A DNA stretch of 64,000 nt, taken from assembly GCA_963580285.1 (NCBI GenBank), contig OY757026.1, forward strand, positions 80,393,817 through 80,457,816, given 5' to 3'. The position numbers and the translations under genes were made by a program. Under the pieces are notes generated by a model. The model searched no databases and was not told the origin of the DNA. It was given only the letters and a program-made list of their open reading frames with translations. The stretch's first letter is position 1. Each line of letters starts with the position of its first letter. Source of the DNA: Lucinisca nassula. Taxonomy: Eukaryota; Mollusca; Bivalvia; Lucinida; Lucinidae. This document shows positions 9,986 to 20,275 of this stretch, in pieces.

Positions 9986-11088
9986 CACAACCGGACACAT
10001 AGATTTTCACATCCTGTTCAATGCCTGGCCAGTAGTAGTTTTGTCGAACTTTACTTAGTGTTTTCTTTATACCGAGATGTCCTGAACTCTTTAAAACATG
10101 CGAAAACTTGAGCACAAGTCTCCTTTGTGACTGTGGTACTACTGCCTGCCATATTACCGTATCTTTGTCTGGTTCTTCGTATCTTCGGGCTAAAACCCGC
10201 CATGGATTTCTAACTTAGGCCAATGCCCAAGTAGTGCTTTTACAGAATATCCTTCACTAGCTATGACCTTTGGTTCCGGTTTTTCTCCGCTATCGACCCA
10301 GTTTCTAATAAGTGAAACATCCCTGTCCTCTTCCTGCAATGTTTTTAGATCAAGCGTTACCGGATTAGAACTTTCTATGACATTTAGTATTTGTGTATAA
10401 TCTCTCTGATTCTTTTCACAATACGCACATGGTATTCTACTAACTCAATCCGCATTCTGGTGGGACCTTCCTGGTCTATGCTCAACTTTCATATCATAAG
10501 ATGACAGCACTTCAATCCAGCGAGCCGTCTGCCCTTCTGGATTCCTAAAATTCATAAGCCACCTTAAACTACTATGGTCTAACTTCTTGCCATACAAATA
10601 ATGTTTGAAGTGTTTAACATATGTCACAAGAGCTAATAAATCTTTTCTAGTTACGCAATAACTGCGCTCTGACTTTGTTAGCTTCCTACTTGTGTATGCT
10701 ATTGCATGTTCTTCGCCATTGATTTTCTGTGAGATTACTGCTCCTATAATTTGATCACATGCATCTACATCCAGTATGAAGCTTTGTGTGAAGTCCGGGT
10801 GAGCAAGAACTCGTGTTTTAGTTAGCTTTGACTTTAAATCCTGAAACGCAGTTAGGCATTCCTGTGTGAACTTGAATTTTCGGTATTTCTCTATCAGTTT
10901 AGTTCGAGATTTGGCGATCTCAGAGAATCTGTATATAAATCTTCTGTTGTAGCTACAGAGCCCCAGGAAAGACCTAACTTCTTTCACATTTTGGGGTACC
11001 GGCCAGTTTTTAATGCACTCTGTTTTACTTGGCTCTGTAGTGATCCCTTCTTCTGATATTATATGTCCCAAGAATTCAACTTTCTTTC
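9983..11088 (-). pseudogene. Duplicated RT-thumb/RNase H/integrase-zinc segment, copy 1
   Basis: Head-to-tail duplicate of 11281-12392 (period ~1298). On the minus strand it starts with RT thumb (KKVEFLGHIISEEG, KNWPVPQNVKEVRSFLGLC), passes through RNase H (ILDVDACDQ, YTSRKLTKSER, LRWLMNFRNPEGQ, VEHRPGRSHQNAD) and the integrase zinc region, and runs back into integrase. A short deletion removes the RTD catalytic motif of RNase H (KKLDHSSL here against KKFLVRTDHSSL in copy 2). TRKD replaces the usual TRKE, so this RNase H would be inactive. Confidence 0.85.
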
Positions 11089-11497
11089 CATGTAACATTG
11101 GGTAACATTCCGTCCACTTGGTGAAGTAGTCTGATACTACAAGCACATATTTATTTCCCCTTTCTGTTACTGGTAATTTACCCATAATATCAACAGCGAT
11201 CCTTTCCAATGGATTACCGCCTCGGGCCATTTGCATGGATGCTCTTTTTGTGGGTATAGGCTCTTTTGCCTTTTGGCAGGTTTCACAACCGGATACATAG
11301 ATTTTCACATCCTGTTCAATGCCTGGCCAGTAGTAGTTTTGTCGAAATTTACTTAGTGTTTTCTTTATACCGAGGTGTCCTGAACTCTTTAAATCATGCG
11401 AATACTTGAGCACAAGTCTCCTTTGTGACTGTGGTACTACTGCCTGCCATATTACCTTGTGTCTGGTTCTTCGAATCTTCGGGTTAAAACCCGCCAT
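11089..11497 (-). pseudogene. Integrase zinc-binding domain and first half of core
   Basis: Minus-strand frame with HDLKSSGHLG and CETCQK (HHCC zinc domain, overlapping the end of copy 2 of the duplication), then RIAVDIMGKLP with the first catalytic Asp and VVSDYFTKWTECYPM. The frame then jumps at ~11088 into RT thumb of duplicate copy 1, producing an IN-RT chimera that stays open for ~350 codons. Confidence 0.85.
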
Positions 11498-12392
11498 GGA
11501 TTTCTAACTTAGGCCAATGTCCAAGTAATGCTTTACAAAATATCCTTCACTAGCTATGACCTTTGGTTCAGGTTTTTCACCGCTATCGACCCAGTTTCTA
11601 ATAAGTGAAACATCCCTGTCCTCTTCCTGTAATACTGTTAGAACAAGCGTTACCGGATCAGAACTTTCTATCACATTTACTTTTTGTGTATCATCTCTCT
11701 TATTCTTGTCACAATACGCACATGGTATTCTACTAACTCTATCCGCATTCTGGTGGGACCTTCCTGGTCTATGCTCAACTTTCATATCATAAGATGACAG
11801 CACTTCAATCCAGCGAGCAATCTGCCCTTCTGGATTCCTAAAATTCATAAGCCACCTTAAACTACTATGGTCTGTTCTTACAAGAAACTTCTTGCCATAC
11901 AAATAATGTTTGAAGTGTTTAACATATGTCACAAGAGCTAATAACTCTTTTCTAGTTACGCAATAACTGCGCTCTGGCTTTGTTAGCGTCCTACTTGCGT
12001 ATGCTATTGCATGTTCTTCGCCATTGATTTTCGGTGAGATTACTGCTCCTATACTTTGATCACATGCATCTACATCCAGTATGAAGCTTTGTGTGAAGTC
12101 CGGGTGAGCAAGAACTCGTGTTTTAGTTAGCTTTTACTTTAAGTCCTGAAACGCAGTTAGACATTCCTGTGTGAACTTGAATTTTCGGTTTTTCTCTGTC
12201 AGTTTAGTTCGAGGTTTGGCGATCTCAGAGAATCTGTATATAAATCTTCTGTAGTAGCTACAGAGCCCCAGGAAAGACCTAACTTCTTTCACGTTTTGGG
12301 GTACCGGCCAGTTTTTAATGCACTCTGTTTTACTTGGCTCTGTACTGAAGCCTTCTTCTGATATTATATGTCCCAAGAATTCAACTTTCTTT
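11281..12392 (-). pseudogene. RT-thumb/RNase H/integrase-zinc segment, copy 2 (original position)
   Basis: Collinear with the RT palm just to its right, so this is the copy in normal order. RNase H keeps FLVRTDHSSLRW and TRKELLAL. A nonsense TAA follows AFQDLK near 12134 where copy 1 has a serine codon. Confidence 0.85.
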
Positions 12393-12667
12393 GCAAACAG
12401 TTGACATTTTCTAGCCTTCAACTTTAACCCAGCTTCCTCCTTCACCTAGGTTTTTGACCATATCTTCAAACGTTTTCCCACACACTATAATATCATCTAG
12501 GTATATTAAGCATGTCTCCCAATGAAGCCCAGCCAAGACTGTTTCTATCAGCCGCTCAAACGTGGCTGGAGCATTGCAGAGCCCAAACGGTAGGACCTTA
12601 AATTCGAAAAATCCTTTTCTACTAATAAATGCAGTTTTCTTCCTATCACTAGGGCCTTCTGTGGTGG
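12393..12667 (-). pseudogene. Reverse transcriptase palm
   Basis: Minus-strand translation gives KGFFEFKVLPFGLCNAPATF, then the catalytic box IYLDDIIV and GKTFEDMVKNL, diagnostic of Gypsy RT. Upstream of about 12668 the expected N-terminal fingers and palm (the DLxSGYWQ box) are missing and replaced by foreign sequence. Confidence 0.88.
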
Positions 12668-12775
12668 ATTATTTATGTTGTTGTTTGTTACTAACTGGTT
12701 GTATCACTTGTGTCTTTTTATTTTGGATGGCCATATGGCCATTTTGTGGGGAAGTAGTAGTGCTTTAGTACTCCT
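12668..12775 (-). repeat. Family X fragment replacing RT N-terminus
   Basis: TTGTTTGTTACTAACTGG, CACTTGTGTCTTTTTATTTT and GGATGGCCATATGGCCATTT are the reverse complement of 13470-13570. The two fragments form an inverted pair around 12776-13347. About 110 codons of RT are absent at this point. Confidence 0.75.
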
Positions 12776-13347
12776 GTTCTGCCAATATCATCATCATTTT
12801 CCGAGAACACCGAGGAATACTTATTCAAAAGCTTAGCTACCTGGTTTTGCTGTTCACCATTCATACCTTCTACAGTTCTTTTATATAAATCTGTTAAATT
12901 TTCTGGCACTGTTTGTCTTCTCTGTGAACTTGTTGGTTTTACCCTCTGAACCGCCGAAACTGAGCTCGCTTTAGCTAAAATTGTTCCAGGGTATATGCCA
13001 CAGATCTCAGCAGTCATATTCATCACACGTATTGGCACTTTATCTTGGCTGAATGCGAGTGTTCTGGCGACTAGAGCCTTTCCTTTCTTTAGAAAACTTT
13101 CAGAAGGTTCAATAATGCACAGGTTATCATTGTTAAGTGATGATTCAACCATTGTCCCACAGATGATTCTCTCAGACAGAGGTGGTATTTGAACCATCTC
13201 ACTTGCGATTATCTTACTACATCCAACATACCCTAAACAATCTAGCTGTATAGTCTGGCCCTGAATAGTGAGAGGACCCTGGGCCACATCGATCCTACAA
13301 TCCATCTTTTTAAGGAAATCTAACCCAACAATCAAAGTAGAAGTAAA
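12776..13347 (-). pseudogene. Protease C-terminus and pol linker
   Basis: It encodes STLIVGLDFLKKMDCRIDV (the end of an aspartic protease, I-V-G-L-D-F-L box), then a linker with VPENLTDLYKRTVEG and KYSSVFSENDDDIGRTG. The latter is the segment that precedes RT in Gypsy pol. The frame is open but is flanked on both sides by family X sequence. Confidence 0.82.
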
Positions 13348-13838
13348 ACAAAGATCAGGAATTGATACAATTAACTTACTCCATCCATTAAAGACACCAA
13401 AGGGAAAGAAATACAAACATTAAGCGACCAGACCATAATGGAAACCTAAACAAAGGAAGGCCATATGGACAGTTACTTTCCCACAAAATGGCCATATGGC
13501 CATCCAAAATTAAAAGACACAAGTGATACACACAGTAAGTAACAAACAACAACATAAATAAATCGCCACAGAAGAGCCGCCTTGGAACGGTCAGTGGAAG
13601 ATTTCCACTGGGGGGCTTAAATCGATTTTACGTGGCCACAATCCTCGCCCTTACTTCCGTCGCGATTTAGACAAATAATTTGTTCAGTCCGTATGAAGGC
13701 CTCCTAACTCATCAGTGCAACATCTCCGTGAACACAGAAATCAAAGAACCACAGAGGTGAGACAACGGTGAGGACTCGACAGCAAGAAACCACTGAAATG
13801 CTGGAGCAAAAGAAAACCAACAGTTAGACTCCGATGAG
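13348..13838 (+). repeat. Family X element inserted in protease
   Basis: About 490 bp that splits the protease between VANIEN and LIVGLDFL. It begins GATCAGGAATTGATACAATT, contains GGACAGTTACTTTCCCAC, GGCCATATGGCCATCC and TCATCAGTGCAACATCTCC, and ends GAAATGCTGGAGCAAAAG. Related copies: 17455-17790, 47998-48232, 46262-46300 and 25395-25640. No terminal repeats or ORF were recognised, so the class is unknown. Confidence 0.75.
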
Positions 13839-14062
13839 CCCGACCATTTTCAATGTTTGCTACTATCACATCTATATAGCATATCGATTTGGCCATCTTT
13901 ATTTGGACTCTTGCTTTTCCGCTTACTTCAATTGGACTACCTGTTGCGGTAGAAATAACTTGAGAAAAAGGTGTCAAAGCTGATGATGACTGATCTACTA
14001 ATTCCCAAACCTTTGTTGAAATAATAGTCAGAGTTGCTCCCGTGTCTACCAAACAATAGACC
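13839..14062 (-). pseudogene. Aspartic protease N-terminal part
   Basis: Minus-strand VDTGATLTIIS is the active-site D-T-G motif of a retropepsin. It continues through TATGSPIEVSGKARVQI and IDVIVANIEN, then breaks at the family X insertion. It is in the same frame as gag upstream, consistent with an ancestral single gag-pol frame. Confidence 0.88.
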
Positions 14063-14349
14063 GGCTGATCATTTACTACAGCTGCTGCATACAGGCCTCA
14101 ATTATTTGTTCCCGGCACTTTAACACATTAGTTGCCGTTTTTTTCTAAGAATTTGGGCTGATCCTCTGTATTCTTCTGGCCTTCTGTCTTCCTTGGATTC
14201 TGATTACAGTCCCTTATCAGATGTTCAATTGAGCCACATTGTTAACACTCCCTTAAAAGTCGTCGCCGTCTTGGCGGAGATTGTGGTTTGGAAAATGGCC
14301 TCTGTTGCTTTTGTGGTCCATAGCCACGAGTGTCCCGTGATTGACCTGG
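14063..14349 (-). pseudogene. Gag C-terminus with CCHC zinc knuckle
   Basis: The frame continues from gag but holds four stop codons before the protease. It encodes a basic stretch (PPRRRRL) and a CX2CX4HX4C knuckle ending CGSIEHLIRDC at about 14207-14249, with a stop inside the knuckle. Such knuckles bind element RNA. Confidence 0.75.
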
Positions 14350-15381
14350 TTATCTAAAGCCCCTGTAACCTGGTGTCTGGGCCTTGAGTGTTTTGAGATC
14401 TTCCTGAATGAGTTTCAGAGTGCTAGTCGATTTCTCCATGCTATCACTTGAACTTTCTGCTCGAGTATCCGTGGTATTGGTTGTGCACAGATACCCTTGG
14501 CCTTCTGCCTTCCTTCGCTCTGCTCTGTTGAAGGCCTCCAGCTCCACTGCGTGTCTGACAGCATCATTAAGATCTTTTGGCCTAGCCTGTTTCACCCTCA
14601 GCCTCATATCCGAACTATGCAACGCATCAATAAGCTGTTCTTTCGCTAGGGTTTCTCTGACATCGTATGGGGCTGTAGGATATGCAAGGTTCTTCTTATT
14701 TCTTGACCCAGTTTCTGATGCACTTTGTCTGCGTTCCCTAAGCTGGACTCTATACAGTTCAGTTTTATTTGGGGGAGCAAACCGTTCTTGTAAGGCAAGC
14801 ACCAGCTTGTCATAGTCATTTGAATTAGTTGAAATATTACCGAACACCCCTTGCGCTTGGCCCCTCAATGATACAGCCAAGTAAAAACTTTTTTCTGTTT
14901 GATTCCATCCACTTATTTCAGCGACAGCGTCAAAATGGGCCTTGTTGTCCAACCAGGAGCATGTCCCATCGAAAGTTGCTGGCTTAACTTTCACATTACG
15001 ACTTCCGGGAAGTTTAGATTGAGTAGCACTTGATGTTAAAGTTTGGGGTTCAGCCGTACTTGGTGTTGAGGTTTGGGGCTCAACCTTACTGCTCTTAGTA
15101 GGCTGTGGTAATGGTGTGAAACTTCCTATATATATGCTATTTTCATCATATAAATGCAACTTAGGTATTTCTAGTGTCTCAAAACTAACCCTATGGCTTT
15201 CGGGTATGTCTGGCAGATGTCTCCTTGGCTTCTTTTTACCAGTTTCAACTTGTTTGGCGCATCCTTTTTGCTCCAGCTCTAACTGGCGAAGCTCACGCTC
15301 CAGTGTCAAAATTTCACTGCGAATAAGACTAGCCTCAGTCTTTCTCTTCATAACTTCTATCTGTTTCTCAAGCAATTTCAT
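14350..15381 (-). pseudogene. Gag (capsid region)
   Basis: An intact 343-codon stretch. It has an N-terminal coiled-coil-like basic/acidic region (about residues 1-55), a proline/threonine/serine-rich linker, then a Gypsy capsid-like domain with VKPATFDG, WLDNKAHFDAVAEISGW, KSFYLAVSLRGQAQ and LQERFAPPNKTELYR. It ends at the first of several stops that separate it from the knuckle. Capsid assembly is the family role; this copy is a remnant. Confidence 0.85.
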
Positions 15382-15466
15382 TGAGGTTTCAAACCTATCA
15401 GAATGATCAATTCTGTTCCTCTATGAATATACGTATAGGTCCGTGATACAATACATATATCAAAAT

Positions 15467-15484
15467 ATCCCACCGCTGCCACCA
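15467..15484 (-). other. Primer binding site, tRNA-Leu type
   Basis: One base inside the 5' LTR end, the plus strand reads ATCCCACCGCTGCCACCA, which equals the 3' end of a metazoan tRNA-Leu with its CCA. The element strand is therefore its complement over 18 bases. Confidence 0.88.
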
Positions 15485-15485
15485 C

Positions 15486-16575
15486 TGTAACGTTTTTCGC
15501 CGAGCGGTACGTTTCTAACTTACAATGATAAAGGGGTTCAAAAGAGATATAAGATAAAAATAATTTTCCGTAAGGCTGCCTGCCTGATGATTATTTTTAA
15601 GGTTATTATCAATTCATTGTAACGCAAAAAATAAAAAATGGAATCAAGCATAAATCAGCACAAAGAGTATATTTGGGTTCAGCCTGCCCTAATAAACCTT
15701 CCCGTTATTTGGACATTCAATTAACCCAAACCATTCAACTTGGAACCTCCTTCTAACACCAAACACTGGTCCAGCCTGGCTAATACTTGAGCTTAAAACA
15801 CTTCTGCTTCCCAAGAACTATGCCTGAGCCTCGTCGTCCAGACTATCGCAATGATCGTCGTGAACGGGTTTCAACAATAGCAGTGAGCGTAGAAACCACC
15901 AAGCCTCAGACGAGTTCAGCACTTGTGTGAACTTAAACACTAAGGGCAAAAGCTATCGCAATGATCGCTACTTACCCTATTATGTCTAAGTTCGTGCCAC
16001 GAAGCTATTTATTTGTTTTACCTGTATATTTACATCTTATGTGCGCTCTCTTCGAAGAAGTCGGACAGAGATTCCCCTTTACCACGCTGAGCAGTTATAT
16101 TTATACTGAATCGTGGTCTGTTCCCAATGTGAAGAAGGGGGTTGCAGGTTGAAACCAAATTACAGATTATTCTTTGAATGCGATTTTACAACTGAATCTA
16201 CCTATGATAAACTTTAAAACATTTCCTCTATATATTCAAAGATAATTGCTTCCATGCATGTAACCCAGAATGACAGATAGTTTCTATCGGAATTATCCTG
16301 TTATCCCTTCAAAATCAATACTTTGGTCTATTCTCGGTCCTTTTCAGTTTTTATCATTGTCAAAAAGAAAGATGGCTGCGCTCAGCATAATTTCATTTCC
16401 GGGTTAACAAAATCTCGGTAAAATGGTAAATTAAGACAGTACAACCCATGGATCTATCATTTTTAGACATTTTAGAACATCGATGATCACGGAGAGTAAA
16501 AGAGGCATCTCTCACAGGTAAGGTATGCTGTTGAAATCGGTGCGTAGGTAACTTTCTACCTGTATATTTGTCACA
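15486..16575 (-). repeat. 5' LTR of the Gypsy element
   Basis: Plus strand TGTAACGTTTTTCGCCGAGC to TATATTTGTCACA. It lacks a ~34-base segment near 15600 present in the 3' LTR and has scattered substitutions, which marks an old insertion. Confidence 0.92.
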
Positions 16576-17111
16576 CTCCTATAGCATGACTGTGGATGTG
16601 GTCTTTATCAATAAACGTTGCAATAATAAAGTTACATTAAGAACACATGGTTCCCAAGGATGACACGCCCGCGTACTGTTTAGCTCACCTGACCGAAAGT
16701 CATGATGAGCATTTGTGACCGTGAGATGTCCCGCGTAGTCGTTCTTTTGGCGTCGTGGGTCATGCATTGTGCGTAAACTTTCCTTATGAAAACTCTAGAG
16801 GCTACAGTTTAGTCCAATCATTATCAAACTTGGTCAGATGGATTATCTCGGTCAAGTCGAATATGGGTAATGTCGGATCAAAACGCAGGTCATAGAACAT
16901 CCTTGTGAACACTTGAGGTCCCAGGTTTAGTCCCATCATCATCAATCGTGCTCAGAAAGATCATTTTAACAATATCTCGGTCAAGTTTTAATATGGGTCA
17001 TGTCCAGTCAAAAGGTAGGTCAGTAGGTCAAATGATATTTAAAAAGTATGTAAACACTGTAGAAGCCACAGTTTAGTCCAATCATCGCCGAACTTGCTCA
17101 GAATAATCATT
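16576..17111. repeat. Degenerate repeats of a GTCAAGTTTGAATATGGGTC family
   Basis: From ~16770, motifs such as GAGGCTACAGTTTAGTCCAA, TCTCGGTCAAGT, GAATATGGGTAATGTCGG and GTAGGTCAGTAGGTCAAAT recur every ~130-150 bases. The same family returns at 17390-17450 and 25890-26560. 16576-16770 is unrecognised. Confidence 0.6.
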
Positions 17112-17393
17112 CGCCCCCGCCCATCTGGGCTTAAATAATGCTTCCACGCAGAGCTGAAACCGACCACACATGAGAACTGGTAAACCGCTTAGAGGATCAA
17201 GCCTGCCCAGGCAAAGCTGTGCGAGTAGGACCGTCGATGCTTATAAACCATATTGGTTTCATTGGGCGACAGGACAGGGCTTGAGAAGTCTCGAGTAAAA
17301 GTCTCACGAAATTGGAAGCAACGTCTCCAAAATGACATATAAAGTGTTGATGGGGACGTAAAATGTCAAATCAAACAAACAAATCAGAATAAT
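17112..17393 (+). repeat. Family A SINE-like element
   Basis: CGCCCCCGCCCATCTGGG start, GATGGGGACGTAAAATGTC end and CAAACAAACAAA tail, with a small internal deletion near the start. It is inserted in the degenerate repeat array. Confidence 0.8.
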
Positions 17394-17454
17394 CATCTTG
17401 ACAATATCGCGGTCGAATTTGAATATGGGTCATGTCCGGCAAAAAAAGTAGTGA

Positions 17455-17790
17455 AGGCAATGATTAGGAATCGATACAATTAACCCACACCACCAATCAG
17501 AGACACCAAAGGGAAAGAAACACAAACATTAAATAACTAGACCCTAATGGAAACATCAATAGCGGAAAGCCAAAAGGACAGTTACTTTCCCACAAAATGA
17601 CCAATTGGCTATCCAAAACTAAAGGATATAAGCGATACACACACTCATAGACAAGCCATAACAAAATAAACCACGACATAAGAAGAAATTCAAATGGGGT
17701 GGGGTGAGGTCCGCTTGAAGGCTTCATAACTCGTCAGTGCAACATCTCCAAAAACACAAAAATCAAACAACAGAGACCACACCGGTTACC
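17455..17790 (+). repeat. Family X element
   Basis: GGAATCGATACAATTAACCC, GGACAGTTACTTTCCCAC, CCAATTGGCTATCCAAAAC and CGTCAGTGCAACATCTCC match the element inserted in the Gypsy protease. Confidence 0.75.
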
Positions 17791-18238
17791 GCGGTTAAAC
17801 GTGACGCGACTGAGTACAACAAACGCTACTGTTTGTTTTTTTTTTGACGGAAGAAAAGTGCGAGTACAATGTTTCCTTTATTTTGTCGAACATATCACGA
17901 TTTACGTTTTTCTTTTGGTTTTGCGATAACAACAAATTGTGTTTTTGTTGTTTTGTCCAACTTTTAAGTTATGACACTGTCAGAGAAGGAAAATCAAAGC
18001 CATAAATTAGGCCAAAATAAGTAGAAAAACAAAACTTCAAGTTTTAAGGGTCTATCAATAAAAATAAATGGCATATACACGAGCATTCTTGGGTTTTTCA
18101 TCTCTCTAGGCATCGAAGTAAGTATACTATTTTTAATAATTTATACAAATAATTTAAATCAGAATCGTACCGACTACCTTGAAACACGGGTACACCCTAC
18201 CACGGATCATCTGTTGTGTTTTGGTATATTAGTCGCAA
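17791..18238. other. Unrecognised AT-rich sequence
   Basis: No ORF, repeat or RNA gene recognised. It has poly-T near 17830 and a long AT-rich stretch. Confidence 0.4.
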
Positions 18239-18481
18239 ATAAGATTGACTAGGCGGAGCTATCGTTTGTACCTGCCTTAGAAATATTCCATTAACAAAAA
18301 AGTAAACCAAGTCACCTGATTGTGTGAATTCAACTGTAACACAACTATAGCTGTGGCGTATATGACCATTTTGTCCGCTTGTAGAAAGCGTGCGAAATGC
18401 ACTCTACCGAATCTTCTGTTGAACTCGGCGAATTTGACATATATTGACAACACCTGAATAGCCCCGCCTAGTCAATCTTAT
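18239..18481. mobile_element. MITE with 21-bp terminal inverted repeats
   Basis: Left end ATAAGATTGACTAGGCGGAGC (one base over the printed motif limit, so see 18239-18259) is mirrored at 18461-18481 with one mismatch. 243 bp in all, no ORF, no clear target duplication. Confidence 0.75.
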
Positions 18482-18762
18482 CTACGACTACTATACACTA
18501 AACACGGAACAAATGGAACAACCGAATCTGGACGTTTTTACCCATTATAAGCGCCATTTTTCAAGAAATAGCCAAGATGAATGGTACATATTTGCCATTT
18601 AGTTCAAAACGTACAATATGTACAGTATGCGCTTAGCCATTCCTCAAACAAAAAATGTTTTGGGTTCTACGGTGTGTTTATAACATGGAGACAACTGTTT
18701 TCAACAGATGCACAATAAACAGTCGCTATAATCCATCAAAAATGTCACATACAAAATAACCC
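18482..18762. other. Unrecognised spacer
   Basis: Nothing recognised. Confidence 0.35.
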
Positions 18763-19060
18763 GTTTGTTTGTTTGAATTCAGCTTTAACACCCCCGTCAA
18801 CACTATTAAGGTCATTTTGGAATTGTTTCCAATTGTGCAAGACTTTTCATCCGTCATTGAGATTTTACGACATCTCAAACCTACCGCCCAGGAGAATAAT
18901 ATGGTCCACATGTATATGAAGGAACGGTCAGACTCGCACCACTTTGCCTGGGAAGACTATGACCTTCTAAGTGGTTAACCACTAGTCCTGTGCGACGGGT
19001 TTCAGCTCTGTGTGGAAGTATCATGCAGCCCATTGATTTCCCCAAGCAGCGGTGGGGGAC
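18763..19060 (-). repeat. Family A SINE-like element
   Basis: Reverse copy from TTTGTTTGTTTGAATTCAGC to CCCAAGCAGCGGTGGGGG, moderately diverged. Confidence 0.8.
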
Positions 19061-19552
19061 CCAACATAAACATGTAAACAATATAAAACTATAGAGGGAC
19101 CGTTCAAATAGCCAACAATGCGCTATACTGAGCAAAACCAACTTCAATGGGACAACACTCACAGTGCAACCACAAGAATCTGTAAAATAATTTGTTAGTA
19201 CAGAAGTTGCGCATGCACATAGGCGATTAAATTTTGCGACAAACGAAAGACTAGCCCCGTTTTACAAGTTCTTGCACTCCAGACGAGGAAATCCTAGATT
19301 TTACCCTGGGATAGAAACTTTTATCCTACCCGGGTTTTCAATGAAGGGATAGTATTGAGGTCGAGAATTCTGAGGTGTTTAACTCAAACGCTGCCCGTAA
19401 TGCGACGTCACTAAACGTCACAATAGACTTTAGCCGTCGAAGTGACCGCATATTCAAAATCTACGTTTTAAGATTAAAGTAATGCAAGAAAAAGAATCTG
19501 AAATGGGTGTGCCATGACATTTTTCTTTGGTAATTATTCTGTTTTACTCACC
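19061..19552. repeat. Spacer with a GATTTTACCCTGGGATAG repeat
   Basis: 19260-19440 (TTGCACTCCAGACGAGGAAAT, ATTTTACCCTGGGATAGAAA, CGACGTCACTAAACG) resembles 63733-63960 and is probably a dispersed repeat. The rest is unrecognised. Confidence 0.5.
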
Positions 19553-19690
19553 TCATAAACAAGGGGTCCTGGTTTCGATTTTTGGCTTCTCCAAACTTTC
19601 TGACGAGTCGTTAAACTGAGGTCCCCTCTCTGTATAAACGTAGCGGGTTGCTGGGACGGATAACTCAAAATACACATACGGTCATTCTCT
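19553..19690 (+). repeat. tRNA-Thr-like SINE, truncated copy
   Basis: AACAAGGGGTCCTGGTTTCG corresponds to the anticodon and B-box part. TTAAACTGAGGTCCCCTCTC is the family body motif. The 5' half of the tRNA head is missing. Confidence 0.5.
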
Positions 19691-20023
19691 CTCTTTCAAT
19701 GACTCAAGAAGGGCGGTTGTCAAATTCTGGCGTAAGAATATGCGCTGTGCTGGTTAACCGTTTATGTATTTATAAGCCTTCAGGGAAGACCAACTGGCTC
19801 GGTGTGACCTAAATAGGGTTTGCTGGGCTGTTAAACTCCCAACCAAGCGAAGAAACAAGCCAGCCAAAGAAATCGGTGTGCGGGATAGATAGGAAAGTGC
19901 GCCATCATACTCAGGGGCGTAGCTACCTGTACGCAGATACGCACTTGCGTACACATTACAAACGTAAAAAAATAGCCGTAGAAGAAAAAGTAGAAGAAAA
20001 AGGCGAGGAAGGAGAAGAAGAAG

Positions 20024-20054
<31 letters not shown>

Positions 20055-20275
20055 GAACTGTATTTGTCTAGGATATACGCAACACTATTTATTAGCTAGC
20101 ATGGTTTCTTCCTCTGCCAAGGGGACCGCACATACAGGAAAGAATTTGCTCCCTCATGGGAGCAATTCTTTCCTGTAAGAGTGGTCCTGGGACCGCACTT
20201 ACAGGAAAGAATTTGCTCCCTGATGGGAGCATTTCTTTCCTGTAAGAGTGGTCCCCATTTGGTAAACAGAGTTTT
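19691..20275. repeat. Spacer with (GAT)n and two H3 hairpins
   Basis: (GAT)n lies at 20023-20055. At 20121-20191 and 20189-20256 two near-identical hairpins follow each other, each GGACCGCAC...ACAGGAAAGAATTTGCTCCC, short loop, then the complement GGGAGCA...TTCTTTCCTGTAAGAG...GGTCC. A related hairpin is at 57192-57262. Confidence 0.75.

Larger units (their letters stand above)
6905..16575 (-). mobile_element. Ty3/Gypsy LTR retrotransposon, degraded and rearranged
   Basis: Two ~1.1-kb LTRs (6905-8025 and 15486-16575) flank, in minus-strand order, a tRNA-Leu primer site, gag, zinc knuckle, protease, RT, RNase H, integrase, an extra zinc-finger ORF and a polypurine tract. The order RT-RNase H-IN puts it in Ty3/Gypsy. 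The LTRs differ by several percent and by a ~34-base gap, gag-pol has in-frame stops, one repeat has inserted in protease, another replaces the N-terminal part of RT, and 1.1 kb of pol is duplicated. It cannot be autonomous now. Flanks GATCC and CTCCT do not match, so no target duplication is visible. Confidence 0.93.

Noticed and set aside
16500..16540. CTCACAGGTAAGGTATG splice donor on the plus strand of the LTR
   Set aside because: A good donor, but antisense to the element, and no matching downstream exon was seen.
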